From NCBI GenBank assembly GCA_911728455.2, contig OU452225.1:4416325-4480324 (forward strand): 64,000 bases of DNA, in the 5' to 3' direction. Positions 48,001 through 52,248 of this stretch are shown here, in pieces. Source of the stretch: Marthasterias glacialis (Eukaryota; Echinodermata; Asteroidea; Forcipulatida; Asteriidae). The notes beneath the pieces are model-generated. The model made no database searches and had not been told where the DNA came from. It saw nothing but the letters and a program-made list of their open reading frames with translations. The translations under genes were made by a program, and so were the position numbers. How positions within the stretch are numbered: position 1 is the stretch's first letter; each line of letters opens with the position of its first letter.

Positions 48001-51000
48001 CTTTGGACATGGTTTCAGTGTGTGTGTTGGTAATGGACTCTCTGTGTTTTCAAGTTTAAAATTGATGACATCACTACATTAAACAGCGCCCTCTGGTAAA
48101 AAGCTTCAAAAAATGATGCTACAACATTAATGGTAACCCTTTTTGTACACTGTTGTTGTATGTATTAACTCATCGATATTTACAAACAATTCATTACTTG
48201 TTCCTGAACACCTAGTTTTTGTGATGTCACAAAAACTGAATGTCTAGTTTTGTTTTATTTTTGTTAAAATGACGTTGTGCATGACTTTTCAAAATCAATC
48301 TAAAATATTATTGCTTGCTGTCTGAATCAGAAACACCAAGGTAAACCCCTACTCTTTCACGATACGTGCTTTCGGTTCTTTTACGTGCACTACCATCCTA
48401 GTGCACATGTCCTACGACTTAACGTCCCATCCAAAGGACAAGTCAATTATGATAAAGTGTATTGCTAAAGGACACAAGTGTTGCAACTAGCCAGGCCGGG
48501 TTTCGATCCAAGATTTTGTAAACTACATTTTGTAAACTACAGAAAGTTTGGCGGACCAGACCGCTCGGCCACGACACTCCTCAATATTGTTAAACTGAAT
48601 GAGACAGGTGTTCAATTGAATGAAATTTTGGTAAAATTGTTCGGAAACTCTTCCAATATTTGTAAAATAAACATAAAACATAAACGAGGGTTAAATACGT
48701 CTTGAGGCGCGCCCCCTTTCAGGTTTTCAGGTATTCTTTCATTGAGTTTTGTACAAATTGTACCTGTCCAGAAAGTCCAGACAACGCGCTTGAAGTAACG
48801 TGGTACATAGTTTAAGCTTACGATTCAACTACGTCTAGTGAAACAAAATACGTTGTTTATTCGGAACAACTCAATTCTTTTTTTGTTTTAGTCATCCTCG
48901 TAAAATTGTCTGATATGTTTTATTTTACTGAGCAAACTTACATGTCACCGATTGTGTGTCAGGGTCTCCATCCACAGCTCTACTTGCAACATACCTAGTA
49001 TTACCGAGAGAATATGTACTACTCTGGGATGCCAGACTGCCATCCAGCTCAAGGGCACAACCTGTAATTGGATTTAATTTACAGTTGAATAGTGCGGGAG
49101 TTAGTTGACTTCGAGGGCAAGAAACACACAAATTGGTGAGCTGTAACCTAGTTCATTATACGAAAATACTCTATTTACGATAATTCCTTCATGTTATGTT
49201 AAGAAACAATTATGTTAGGCATATGACACTTTAATGTAAGGAGGCGCGCAATATCGAGGCACGGGCGCTAAAATGCACCCTTTTGAGTGGGATAGAGATG
49301 GGGTAGGGGGTGAAGACATAGTAGAGGAGAAGGGGTTGGGGCGCTAAGATCAATGTTTCATCCCCACCACCAACGGAATTGTGCATGCAATTGAGTGCTT
49401 CGGGGACTATCAACAAAATTAGTCAATTTGCTTTGGTTTCAAATTAAGGTATATTGGTATTCGGTAGTTTATTTTAAAATGTCATAGCAGCAAACTGCTG
49501 AATTGCAACATAATTTAGAATCGTTAAAAATATTACAATAAATAAGACACATTTTAAAATTACACTGTATACATAAAATCGTTTGATAACAAACACAGCC
49601 ATATCAAACATCCAACAATTAAACAACCAAAAACAAATCACAAATTATAAAATGTCAACAGCTTCATACTTTAAGAAATTAAGCTCTAAAGAAAATCTTA
49701 AAAAGGCTGTCATCAAATTAAAAAAGGAAAAGCTGTAAAACAATAATTAACAGTTCAACATGTAAGTGAGGTACGGTAAGGGGCTGGTACGAAATCTGTT
49801 AAGTCTGCATTTGAAAGAGCAACTTGGGTTGTTGACGCAGGTCCGTCAAAAAACAGCAGAATATAATATAAAACATTGTTTGATTAATTAAAACATTTTT
49901 CGTTTATTAGTCAAGAACAAATTAAAGTGTTTTATTCCTCATTTTCCGCGAAAATTTCTGACTTTTCCTAAAATATATCCGTAATCATATTGGCAAAAAA
50001 AAAAAATTGATACCGGGGTTAGCTGTTTCCATGGCAACCATTTGTTTGACCTTTGGCCACACAATTTTACTGTTTTTTAATGATTTTTTTAAAAAAATTG
50101 ACATAATTTCCACTTATTTTAGATTGTTTTGCCATTTTTGGCGGCCATCTGTGATTTTGTGTTTTCAGCCTGTAATTCTGGGGTCAAATTATATCAAGTT
50201 TGGAACATTTTCAACCTGCTAATTTCTTACTTTTCAGACCCCCAAAAATGTTCAGATTTGTCAATCAAGCCTTATTATTTCTCCCTGGGCCCTAGGCGGC
50301 GGCCATTTTGATTGTTAAGTGGAAAACGCAAAAAAAAAAAAAAAAAATCCCGAAAATGCTATAAATTACTGAAATATTATGCCCCCTAAATATATATCCA
50401 GTGACTAAATTAGGCTCAAATTACTTTTATCGTGTTAAAATGTACAGGTTTGCCAAGTTTCAAAATATTCGGACAAAAAATACAGAAGTTATGGCAAAAA
50501 CACGATTTTTGAACAAAAATTGGCAAACAACTCAAAAACGCCCTTTAGTAGCGATTTGTTGAATTTTGTGATGTCATCATATAGAACTCGGTGAAATGAA
50601 CATTAGTGGCAAGTTTAATCAAAATTGGTCAAACACTTCGGACATACGGAGGGGGGGGGGGGCACTATGTGCCCCTCCCCGGTCTGCGTACAACCCAAAA
50701 AAAAGCCCGGTCCTGATAGGGTTAAAGTACTCGCACTCGAAATGACCCTTTGCACTGACGTCACACGCGGCTACTGTGTGCCCATGGTCGGCCATCTAGG
50801 AGTCAAATTGCGTGTAAAGATAATGGTGAGCGTGTAAACGTGCTCTTCAGTCTAACAGACGGGTTACTGACTCCCAAGTAGCGCAACAAAATCAATATTC
50901 TGTGGCAATAAAGTAAAGTCTTGTGAATTGGATACATACTCGTACTCGGAGATAGGCCTACTTTTAATCTGCTGTTTCAGATTGTATTCTGATGTCAGGA

Positions 51001-52248
51001 TACGTTTCTTGGGACTCGGATACCTGTACTCGGCCAAAAAATACTTGACTACCACACTGCATAGCGAGAAGCAAAGGTTTGTTTTGAAACTATGGGAAGA
51101 TCATCGCCATGCTATAGCGTTGCCAATAGGGCACATGTACACGCGCAACAGGCGATATATCTACCAGAAGGCCAAATTTCATAGAGCTGCTTAAAGCACA
51201 CAAAATAGCCGAACACAAAATAATTATGCTTCCCAGAACGAGGTTACTAACAAAAATACCATGTCTCATGTACAAGTTGTGACTGGTTTCCTGGCGCTTT
51301 TTGCTTAGCAGAAAATTGTGAAGTAAAATTTCCAGCTTAGGTAGCTCGATGAAATTAAGCTAATGACAAAGACAATTGACCTGTCAACACTATACACGGC
51401 TCACGTAGAAATGTCTGTTTGATGCTGATGAATCTTTCAGGTAGTGGGGCATATAGGAAAAATATAGGAAGGGGGATTGTGCGTTTGATGATACAAACAC
51501 GAAATTTGGCACACAGTCAGAGTTTGTCATTTTGGCAAAAGAGACATCGTAGATTTGTCTTTTGAAAAAAAATCATAGAAAAAAAACAAACAATTTTCAA
51601 AATTGTCAAAATGGCTGCCATGGCTTGTTACTCTTCCTTTATTTTTTCCAAAAGGACAGAACTGCCCCGCTCTACTGCTAAAAACTATTTGCATTATTTG
51701 GTTGGCCATCGATAGGCTGCATCAGGGTCAAATATATTTTATTTCTCGTGACATGCTTTGATTGTGTTCCAAATTGCATTCTTGCATCATCAAAAGTACA
51801 ATCCCATCACCTACCTGACATACTGTAAGCAATGCATTCATTCATATGTTTAATACATTCTCGTTATTATTATTTTCAACTAAATAAAACTAACAAACTA
51901 CTGGAAATATCGCCTCTCTTTGGACAATTCTTGGTGATGCACTGTATGCCCCCACAACGATCAATAAGTGGCGAACGCCAAATAAGTATGTGGCGGCCGC
52001 TGTAAAACTATATGGTAACCGCCGCATAAAAATATCCACCACTTCTGGCCATTCATCGACAAACATGTAAAACTACCTTGGCATCAACAGATCATGGCAC
52101 AATACAGTAGAATTTAAATATGACCGAAAGTTTACTTCCTGCTCCGCCATTTTATACAGAACAAAAATATCTACCTACCATTATTGAGATTGAAATAAAT
52201 CAATAGAAGCATCGAATACACAAGGTTCTTGTCGAATGATAATGACAT
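14040..52248 (-). CDS. Tie-like receptor tyrosine kinase with N-terminal F5/8 domain (gene A, 27 exons)
   Basis: The gene encodes a predicted 1322-residue single-pass receptor tyrosine kinase, rebuilt from 27 exons with GT/AG junctions; all phases agree and the coding sum (3969 nt) is divisible by three. Order: signal peptide 1-23, F5/8 domain 24-169, Ig-like 170-274, Ig-like 275-361, EGF-like repeats 362-507, FN3 domains 508-911, transmembrane helix about 935-958, kinase about 1025-1300. Kinase landmarks: glycine loop GKGHFG at 1032, lysine 1056, likely helix-C glutamate 1073, HRDLASRN at 1161, DFG at 1181, one activation-loop tyrosine at 1191. Ig-EGF-FN3-kinase order, that lone tyrosine and a Tyr-Glu-Asn tail resemble vertebrate Tie1/Tie2. 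It should receive an extracellular ligand and signal by tyrosine phosphorylation; the ligand is unknown. An F5/8 domain is not part of vertebrate Tie. The weakest junctions are exon 5's acceptor, exon 11's acceptor and exon 21's donor. Confidence 0.86.
14369..14474 (-). CDS. Gene A exon 26: kinase helices H and I
   Basis: This 106-bp exon has acceptor gtttgcag and donor gtaaat; phase 2 to 0. [20 protein letters not shown] contains the CW(x)6RP motif that closes tyrosine kinase domains. Confidence 0.92.
14796..14892 (-). CDS. Gene A exon 25: kinase C-lobe helix G
   Basis: This 97-bp exon has acceptor aatctctag and donor gtaagc; phase 1 to 2. [20 protein letters not shown] and [11 protein letters not shown] are the helix G region of receptor kinases. 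Confidence 0.92.
15123..15163 (-). CDS. Gene A exon 24: 41-bp exon, helix F
   Basis: It encodes [14 protein letters not shown], the invariant helix F of tyrosine kinases, completing SDVW from exon 23. Acceptor aacacttag, donor gtgagt; phase 2 to 1. Confidence 0.92.
15470..15765. repeat. Degenerate CGAAAT/ATTTCG repeat block in gene A intron
   Basis: Many short inverted words (ctcgaaatgac, tttcgagcgc, cgcgcgaaatcatttcg) with about 20-bp spacing, related in style to 2160-2345 and 38770-38890. They could fold into many small hairpins. Confidence 0.5.
15873..15943 (-). CDS. Gene A exon 23: P+1 loop
   Basis: This 71-bp exon (phase 0 to 2) has acceptor gttcctag and donor gtaagt. [20 protein letters not shown] is the tyrosine-kinase-specific P+1 loop and helix EF. 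It ends inside the SDVW motif. Confidence 0.93.
16293..16406 (-). CDS. Gene A exon 22: catalytic loop and DFG
   Basis: This 114-bp exon (phase 0-0) has an acceptor ending ttgaag and donor gtgagc. It carries [13 protein letters not shown], the receptor-kinase catalytic loop, and [18 protein letters not shown]. The single activation-loop tyrosine in EDVYVQ matches Tie2 (EVYV). Confidence 0.93.
16872..17056 (-). CDS. Gene A exon 21: kinase hinge, insert and helix E
   Basis: This 185-bp exon (phase 1 to 0) has acceptor ttgtttacag. [20 protein letters not shown] is the hinge region, followed by a short charged insert and [19 protein letters not shown]. The donor is inferred as gtgggc (weak consensus), because it joins the next exon in phase as HLAEAG-IIHRD. 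A gtttac site 9 bases on would add three residues. Confidence 0.84.
17434..17544 (-). CDS. Gene A exon 20: kinase helix C and strands 4-5
   Basis: This 111-bp exon (phase 1-1) ends at donor gtaggt. [20 protein letters not shown] encodes helix C, with a likely salt-bridge glutamate in LKEF, then [10 protein letters not shown]. The acceptor (tttaaag) directly follows a 41-bp palindrome in the intron. Confidence 0.9.
17553..17593. repeat. 41-bp perfect palindrome beside a splice acceptor
   Basis: Arms of 20 nt (caattgattttgaaataatt and its exact complement) around a single-base centre. It lies 7 bases upstream of the acceptor of exon 20, where a pyrimidine tract and branch point are normally found. 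Confidence 0.9.
17771..18014 (-). CDS. Gene A exon 19: juxtamembrane and kinase N-lobe
   Basis: This 244-bp exon (phase 0 to 1) has acceptor ccctatgag and donor gtcagg. [18 protein letters not shown] is a juxtamembrane segment typical of invertebrate receptor kinases. It is followed by the glycine-rich loop [12 protein letters not shown] and the ATP-binding lysine in AAVKMLKG. Confidence 0.9.
18781..18941 (-). CDS. Gene A exon 18: transmembrane helix and stop-transfer
   Basis: This 161-bp exon (phase 1 to 0) has acceptor tatatttcag and donor gtataag. About 24 hydrophobic residues ([20 protein letters not shown] and on) are followed by basic stop-transfer residues (KFRKAR), giving a type I single-pass protein. 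A donor six bases upstream is possible but weaker. Confidence 0.85.
19984..20023 (-). CDS. Gene A exon 17: 40-bp linker exon before the membrane
   Basis: This small exon encodes [13 protein letters not shown], the end of the extracellular region. Its acceptor is tttctacag and donor gtaagt; phase 0 to 1. It supplies the single base needed to make the frame continuous between exon 16 (phase 0 end) and exon 18 (2-nt start). Confidence 0.74.
20300..21047 (-). mobile_element. MITE of the TTAA/CCCT family (one end intact)
   Basis: The right end reads cctgatagggTTAA (21048-21051), preceded by a G/C-poor variant of the terminal hairpin region. Internal words shared with the other copies include tctaggatcatattggcaaa, gcggcggccatttgg and gggataaattc. 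The left terminal repeat is not seen. It lies in the intron between exons 16 and 17. Confidence 0.78.
21062..21299 (-). CDS. Gene A exon 16: membrane-proximal module, phosphatase-receptor-like
   Basis: This 238-bp exon (phase 2 to 0) has acceptor aatgtacag and donor gtaaat. SYVIRVKRE is followed by YIAAEI, then [20 protein letters not shown] and [14 protein letters not shown]. The AAE...VGD...Y-G-YNAPL-PG pattern is the one I associate with membrane-proximal regions of receptor tyrosine phosphatases of the kappa/mu type. A MITE ends 14 bp from the exon edge. Confidence 0.86.
21421..22448 (-). mobile_element. CR1/jockey-type LINE fragment, internally deleted
   Basis: The minus strand encodes, in order, ORF2-like [18 protein letters not shown], then [20 protein letters not shown], then [20 protein letters not shown] (a signature before the reverse transcriptase), and finally [19 protein letters not shown] (C-terminal WN-LP motif). 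The catalytic palm is missing. It lies in the intron between exons 15 and 16 of gene A. Confidence 0.72.
23123..23222 (-). CDS. Gene A exon 15: start of membrane-proximal FN3 module
   Basis: This 100-bp exon (phase 1 to 2) has acceptor ctcctacag and donor gtaagc. It starts with a proline-rich linker (PPEPPAPTR) and continues with [15 protein letters not shown], the first strands of the membrane-proximal FN3. It reads into exon 16 as [12 protein letters not shown]. Confidence 0.85.
23453..23630 (-). CDS. Gene A exon 14: FN3 domain 3, second half
   Basis: This 178-bp exon (phase 0 to 1) has acceptor ctgtctag and donor gtgagt. VEYRAVEKL continues directly from exon 13, and [15 protein letters not shown] is the classic FN3 E-F strand motif. 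An FN3 domain split by a phase-0 intron is common. Confidence 0.86.
23865..23971 (-). CDS. Gene A exon 13: FN3 domain 3, first half
   Basis: This 107-bp exon enters in phase 1 and leaves in phase 0; the acceptor is cttttcag and the donor gtatgtg. It encodes [15 protein letters not shown] opening residues, then [19 protein letters not shown], the A to C strands of an FN3 fold. A 27-bp poly-A run lies 10 bp beyond the acceptor. Confidence 0.86.
23982..24008. repeat. Poly-A run at exon 13 acceptor side
   Basis: About 27 A residues on the + strand (poly-T in the transcript), 10 bases beyond the acceptor; it probably acts as the pyrimidine tract. A similar run is at 26053-26071 by exon 9. Confidence 0.85.
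24234..24533 (-). CDS. Gene A exon 12: FN3 domain 2
   Basis: This 300-bp exon (phase 1-1) has acceptor agttgcag and donor gtaagg. FN3 motifs are [20 protein letters not shown], then [20 protein letters not shown], with GPFSD close to the end. It encodes one whole domain. Confidence 0.87.
24797..25084 (-). CDS. Gene A exon 11: FN3 domain 1
   Basis: This 288-bp exon (phase 1-1) ends at donor gtaatt. The acceptor is taken as the first AG after the pyrimidine tract (gataataaag); one a few bases downstream is also possible. FN3 hallmarks are [13 protein letters not shown] near the start, [10 protein letters not shown] in the middle and [20 protein letters not shown] near the end. Confidence 0.82.
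25500..25541 (-). CDS. Gene A exon 10: 42-bp exon closing the EGF region
   Basis: This very short exon encodes [13 protein letters not shown], the end of the EGF repeat begun in exon 9. It lies between acceptor atttttttcag and donor gtaagat, phase 1-1. It restores the EGF cysteine pattern and fits both neighbours in frame. Confidence 0.75.
25942..26049 (-). CDS. Gene A exon 9: EGF-like repeat 3
   Basis: This 108-bp exon (phase 1-1) has an acceptor after a poly-T run and donor gtaggt. It encodes [19 protein letters not shown] followed by LKDTGEC and a glycine-rich end (NNGGGG). The cysteine spacing is that of an EGF repeat of the Tie/MEGF type. The glycine run continues across the splice into exon 10. 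Confidence 0.82.
26455..26610 (-). CDS. Gene A exon 8: EGF-like region 2
   Basis: This 156-bp exon (phase 1-1) has an acceptor in a T-rich stretch ending ttttaag and donor gtaag. The peptide [14 protein letters not shown] leads into [17 protein letters not shown] and AAGYTGLDC. The [15 protein letters not shown] pattern is, from memory, typical of Tie-like receptors of invertebrates and marks the link between EGF repeats. Confidence 0.84.
26781..26912 (-). CDS. Gene A exon 7: EGF-like repeat 1
   Basis: This 132-bp exon (phase 1-1) has acceptor ttgtaaaag and donor gtacag. It encodes a [20 protein letters not shown] segment followed by [12 protein letters not shown], a laminin/multiple-EGF-like repeat as in Tie receptors. 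The first cysteine, present in the gene B copy (CPSGMWG), is phenylalanine here (FPSGMWG), leaving an odd cysteine count. Confidence 0.86.
28378..30197 (-). CDS. Possible nested small gene (exons about 28378-28523, 28797-28865, 29030-29115; 5' end unresolved)
   Basis: Three minus-strand blocks have good splice sites: acceptor atttcag before 29115 with donor gtaagc at 29030; acceptor attccacag before 28865 with donor gtgagt at 28797; acceptor tgtttcag before 28523 with TGA stop at 28378. They join in one frame as [13 protein letters not shown], then [20 protein letters not shown], then [20 protein letters not shown] and an acidic, threonine-rich end. Acidic stretches ending in MPLASLL recall N-terminal regions of transposon-encoded proteins. 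A possible first exon starts at an ATG near 30196 ([17 protein letters not shown], donor gtgagt), but it does not join in phase with a possible 17-bp exon at 29197-29213, so the 5' part is open. I do not recognise the family. Confidence 0.33.
30471..30500. repeat. 30-bp perfect palindrome
   Basis: CGAAGTGACC, TATCGCGATA, GGTCACTTCG in succession form an exact inverted repeat without a spacer. A half copy is at 27275-27294. It is near the right end of the candidate element. Confidence 0.9.
30706..31200. other. Gene A intron, no recognised feature
   Basis: Moderately GC-rich sequence with C/G-containing words but no exon or known element that I recognise. Confidence 0.3.
31201..31461 (-). CDS. 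Gene A exon 6: second Ig-like domain
   Basis: This 261-bp exon (phase 1-1) has acceptor ctacttccag and donor gtttgt. The fold is seen in [18 protein letters not shown] and [11 protein letters not shown], typical B, C and F strands. Only the second Ig cysteine (IYSC) is present; the first is replaced in SVTLRM. It is about 84 percent identical by eye to the gene B exon 281-541. Confidence 0.86.
31462..32479. other. Gene A intron between exons 5 and 6, no recognised feature
   Basis: AT-rich intron sequence with T-runs near 32200 and 32310. Short open frames here have no family resemblance. Confidence 0.35.
32480..32794 (-). CDS. Gene A exon 5: N-terminal Ig-like domain
   Basis: This 315-bp exon (phase 1-1) has donor gtaaga. 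The acceptor (ataactgaag) has a poor pyrimidine tract because a microsatellite lies just upstream, so the 5' edge is the least certain. The peptide contains [20 protein letters not shown] early and [10 protein letters not shown] late, like the divergent first Ig domain of Tie-like receptors. The residue after GVFY is serine where an Ig cysteine is usual. No gene B homologue was found in the window. Confidence 0.72.
32842..33260. repeat. Compound microsatellite: (AAAC)n, (AACC)n, (GACA)n
   Basis: On the + strand: about 13 AAAC units at 32842-32893; AACC units near 32960-33000; aacaaccc units; a long GACA block with cagacggacgga variants at 33038-33180; then AAAC/AAAT runs. It fills most of the 628-bp intron between exons 4 and 5. 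Long reading frames across it are artefacts of the repeat. Confidence 0.95.
33423..33650 (-). CDS. Gene A exon 4: F5/8 domain, C-terminal part
   Basis: This 228-bp exon (phase 1-1) has acceptor atattgcag and donor gtaagt. It encodes the closing strands of the F5/8 fold: [17 protein letters not shown], then [22 protein letters not shown], like the A-RYV-I...L-E-V-V end of fucolectin domains. An NLT glycosylation sequon is present. The terminal CEVEV-type cysteine is replaced (GELMVEE), so disulfide bonding differs from classical fucolectins. Confidence 0.8.
33830..34512 (+). mobile_element. CR1/L2-type LINE 3' end
   Basis: The + strand begins with a C-terminal ORF2 remnant ([20 protein letters not shown], like the YR-A-WN-LP motif). 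An AT-rich 3' UTR follows, ending in a short tandem tail (ttaactgaactgaa near 34498-34511). 5' truncated, as usual for such LINEs. Confidence 0.55.
34513..35345 (-). mobile_element. CR1/L2-type LINE fragment, opposite orientation
   Basis: Minus-strand frames give a broken reverse transcriptase end ([16 protein letters not shown] words near 35310-35260, a GVTLDT region near 35000) and the C-terminus [11 protein letters not shown] at 34539. Several frameshifts. Together with 33830-34512, two LINE tails meet at about 34512. Confidence 0.6.
35520..35780 (+). mobile_element. LINE reverse transcriptase fragment
   Basis: The + strand encodes [20 protein letters not shown] followed by [18 protein letters not shown] and [10 protein letters not shown], the conserved NYRPI-LLP...ER/QFGF start of non-LTR reverse transcriptases. 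Truncated on both sides. Confidence 0.75.
36034..36369. other. GC-richer unassigned block
   Basis: A locally GC-rich stretch (about 36100-36330) with an open minus-strand frame of 111 codons. Composition differs from neighbours and suggests the 5' region of an unidentified element. No motif recognised. Confidence 0.3.
36911..37766 (-). mobile_element. piggyBac-like MITE, full length copy 1
   Basis: 856 bp with inverted ends CCCTATCAGGACCGGG and CCCGGTCCTGATAGGG, flanked by TTTA on the left (one change from TTAA) and TTAA on the right. Both ends carry hairpins of the type ggggcac-tat-gtgcccc. No long reading frame. TTAA target and CCC-starting ends are hallmarks of piggyBac transposons, so a piggyBac-mobilised non-autonomous element is inferred. 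In the intron between exons 3 and 4. Confidence 0.8.
37938..38166 (+). repeat. tRNA-derived SINE with AAAT tail
   Basis: The head has gccggccgagcggttcag (A box region) and gggttcgaatccc (B box, 38001-38013). The body has cttgtgtttttgagcaagac. The tail is a run of aaataaat ending near 38166. Typical RNA polymerase III-derived retroposon, a different copy from 4050-4342. Confidence 0.75.
38545..38634 (-). CDS. Gene A exon 3: F5/8 domain, middle part
   Basis: This 90-bp exon (phase 1-1) lies between a strong acceptor (tctttctttacag) and donor gtgagt. Its peptide carries [18 protein letters not shown], the WW-x-VDLG-type core strand of F5/8/fucolectin domains. It is isolated by introns of 10.3 kb and 4.9 kb. 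The fit to the missing middle of the domain, and the phase match on both sides, make it convincing despite its size. No equivalent was found in gene B. Confidence 0.8.
38770..39480. repeat. Block homologous to gene B intron 2160-2700
   Basis: Shares acaagttcgtgtaaagagc, ctacagacaatgctaacgct and tttaacgcgttcgtgccctc with 2335-2650. A 200-bp stretch around 39050-39280 is extra here. Begins with the CGAAAT-type repeat. Confidence 0.75.
39490..39990 (+). mobile_element. Penelope-like element fragment (paralog of 2690-3165)
   Basis: Encodes, with frameshifts, [15 protein letters not shown], then [29 protein letters not shown] and [20 protein letters not shown]. The catalytic YxDD site is destroyed. 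Same insertion as in gene B, so it predates the duplication. Confidence 0.72.
39985..40285. mobile_element. MITE family internal fragment (paralog of 3165-3510)
   Basis: Shares cagactatcacgtgactcta, acccaaggtcaaacatggca and aaatttacggac with the gene B fragment and the full copies. Confidence 0.5.
40739..40908. repeat. Hexanucleotide array (ACTTTT)n then (GCTTTT)n, then CCGCCT run
   Basis: About nine ACTTTT units, then about ten GCTTTT units, then a few ACTTTT units and a short (CCGCCT)n tract. The block order implies local expansion of a variant unit. It sits immediately 5' of the LINE ORF1 start and creates long but meaningless frames on both strands. Confidence 0.92.
40995..41900 (+). CDS. 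LINE ORF1 protein with CCHC zinc knuckle
   Basis: A 301-residue frame; the upstream extension of the same frame is only the hexanucleotide array, so the ATG at 40995 ([12 protein letters not shown]) is chosen. It contains a conserved block ([19 protein letters not shown], then [20 protein letters not shown]) and the zinc knuckle [14 protein letters not shown] (C-x2-C-x4-H-x4-C, from 41586). A proline-rich, low-complexity C-terminus follows. This layout is that of ORF1 in Tx1-like LINEs, which binds element RNA. No stop interrupts it, suggesting a fairly recent insertion. Confidence 0.8.
   Translation: MASQAETSIQGQSGVSTAASEKTNVHGDQPFSTVTRNNGVAFKASDNFPIQRYIDAFVTHVPPDDVVSASRISNGRVAIYLRSRAAVVHATNHGLRLEYSFLELTPLIKPTTRLTLSNVCPEVPNYVLVHNISGFRKVVSQIRPIPLGFKSKELSHIMSFRRQVQVLFNQNVTPPDHINFTYAGVNYRVFLSTESVRCFNCGEHGHISRFCKKPNSKAHTNDTDNPLNPPPAFIHGNKSDHKHPPKNPKPTDQLASKNSAPPASKPTTTPALTGKTKPSGVSLPTATASNKKHLPLVHLPL
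42105..43600 (+). pseudogene. LINE ORF2 remnant: reverse transcriptase
   Basis: The frame around 42127 gives [20 protein letters not shown] and [18 protein letters not shown], the spacer before the polymerase in Tx1 ORF2. After a gap, 42432-43448 is an open frame of 338 codons with [20 protein letters not shown], then [28 protein letters not shown] and the active site AYADDVTVF (YADD at 43056-43067). A frameshift near 43440 leads to [12 protein letters not shown] and decay. No endonuclease domain is found, so the copy cannot mobilise itself by the normal route. Confidence 0.82.
43972..44896 (-). mobile_element. piggyBac-like MITE, full length copy 2
   Basis: 925 bp, inverted ends CCCTATCAGGACCGGG, perfect TTAA on both sides (43968-43971 and 44897-44900). 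G-runs and ggggcac/gtgcccc hairpins at both ends. Best-preserved copy of the family here. Confidence 0.85.
45000..48240. repeat. Large direct repeats of unknown element (45000-46250 and 46950-48240)
   Basis: Many words recur with an offset near 1947 bp: ctttattttattgac, gttttgataaaaggca, aaacagcgccctctgg, gaacacctagtttttgtg. An additional partial copy of about 450 bp lies at 46250-46720, related to 45700-46140. No coding capacity recognised. Repeated tgacgtcat palindromes occur (45761-45780, 46072, 46678). Confidence 0.75.
48375..48583 (-). repeat. tRNA-derived SINE, paralogous copy of 4050-4342
   Basis: Same body words (acgtgcactaccatcctagt, cttaacgtcccatcc) and the tRNA-like head (gagtgtcgtggccgagcgg on the minus strand). 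Contains a small tandem duplication, ttttgtaaactac, twice at 48514-48541. Confidence 0.68.
48942..49061 (-). CDS. Gene A exon 2: F5/8 domain, first part
   Basis: This exon is 120 bp with phase 1 at both ends. It follows an acceptor ending in attacag and ends at gtaagt. It encodes the opening of an F5/8/fucolectin-type fold: an [16 protein letters not shown] segment, then an [15 protein letters not shown] segment, matching the usual ASQSS and AVDG signatures. A 3.1-kb intron separates it from exon 1. The gene B homologue is 4701-4820. An alternative acceptor slightly upstream (near 49105) would extend the exon, but the chosen one joins exon 1 in frame. Confidence 0.8.
49275..49935. other. Gene A first intron, no recognised feature
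   Basis: AT-rich; nothing recognised between the duplicated block and the MITE. Confidence 0.35.
49938..50721 (-). mobile_element. piggyBac-like MITE, left end truncated
   Basis: The right end is gcccggtcctgatagggTTAA (50722-50725) with hairpin ggggcactatgtgcccc. It shares internal words with copies 1 and 2. Lies in the first intron of gene A. Confidence 0.8.
50880..51430. repeat. Direct repeat, partner 53530-53960
   Basis: Shared words include actcggatacc/actcagatacccat with ctcggccaaa, gcatagcgagaagcaaa/gcgtagtgagaaacaaa and atttcatagagctgctta/atttcaaagagctgctta. Offset about 2.6 kb. Unknown element. Confidence 0.65.
51435..51904. other. No recognised feature
   Basis: First intron of gene A; nothing recognised. 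Confidence 0.3.
52179..52248 (-). CDS. Gene A exon 1: start codon and signal peptide
   Basis: The start codon sits in a good context (gtcaccATG). The 23 codons have a short polar/basic N-terminus followed by a hydrophobic core ([11 protein letters not shown]), which is a classical secretion signal. The donor is gtaggtag, phase 1. A near-identical exon in gene B at 7301-7370, with the same length, phase and hydrophobic core, supports the call. Cleavage is probably near the exon end, just before the F5/8 domain. Confidence 0.8.
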
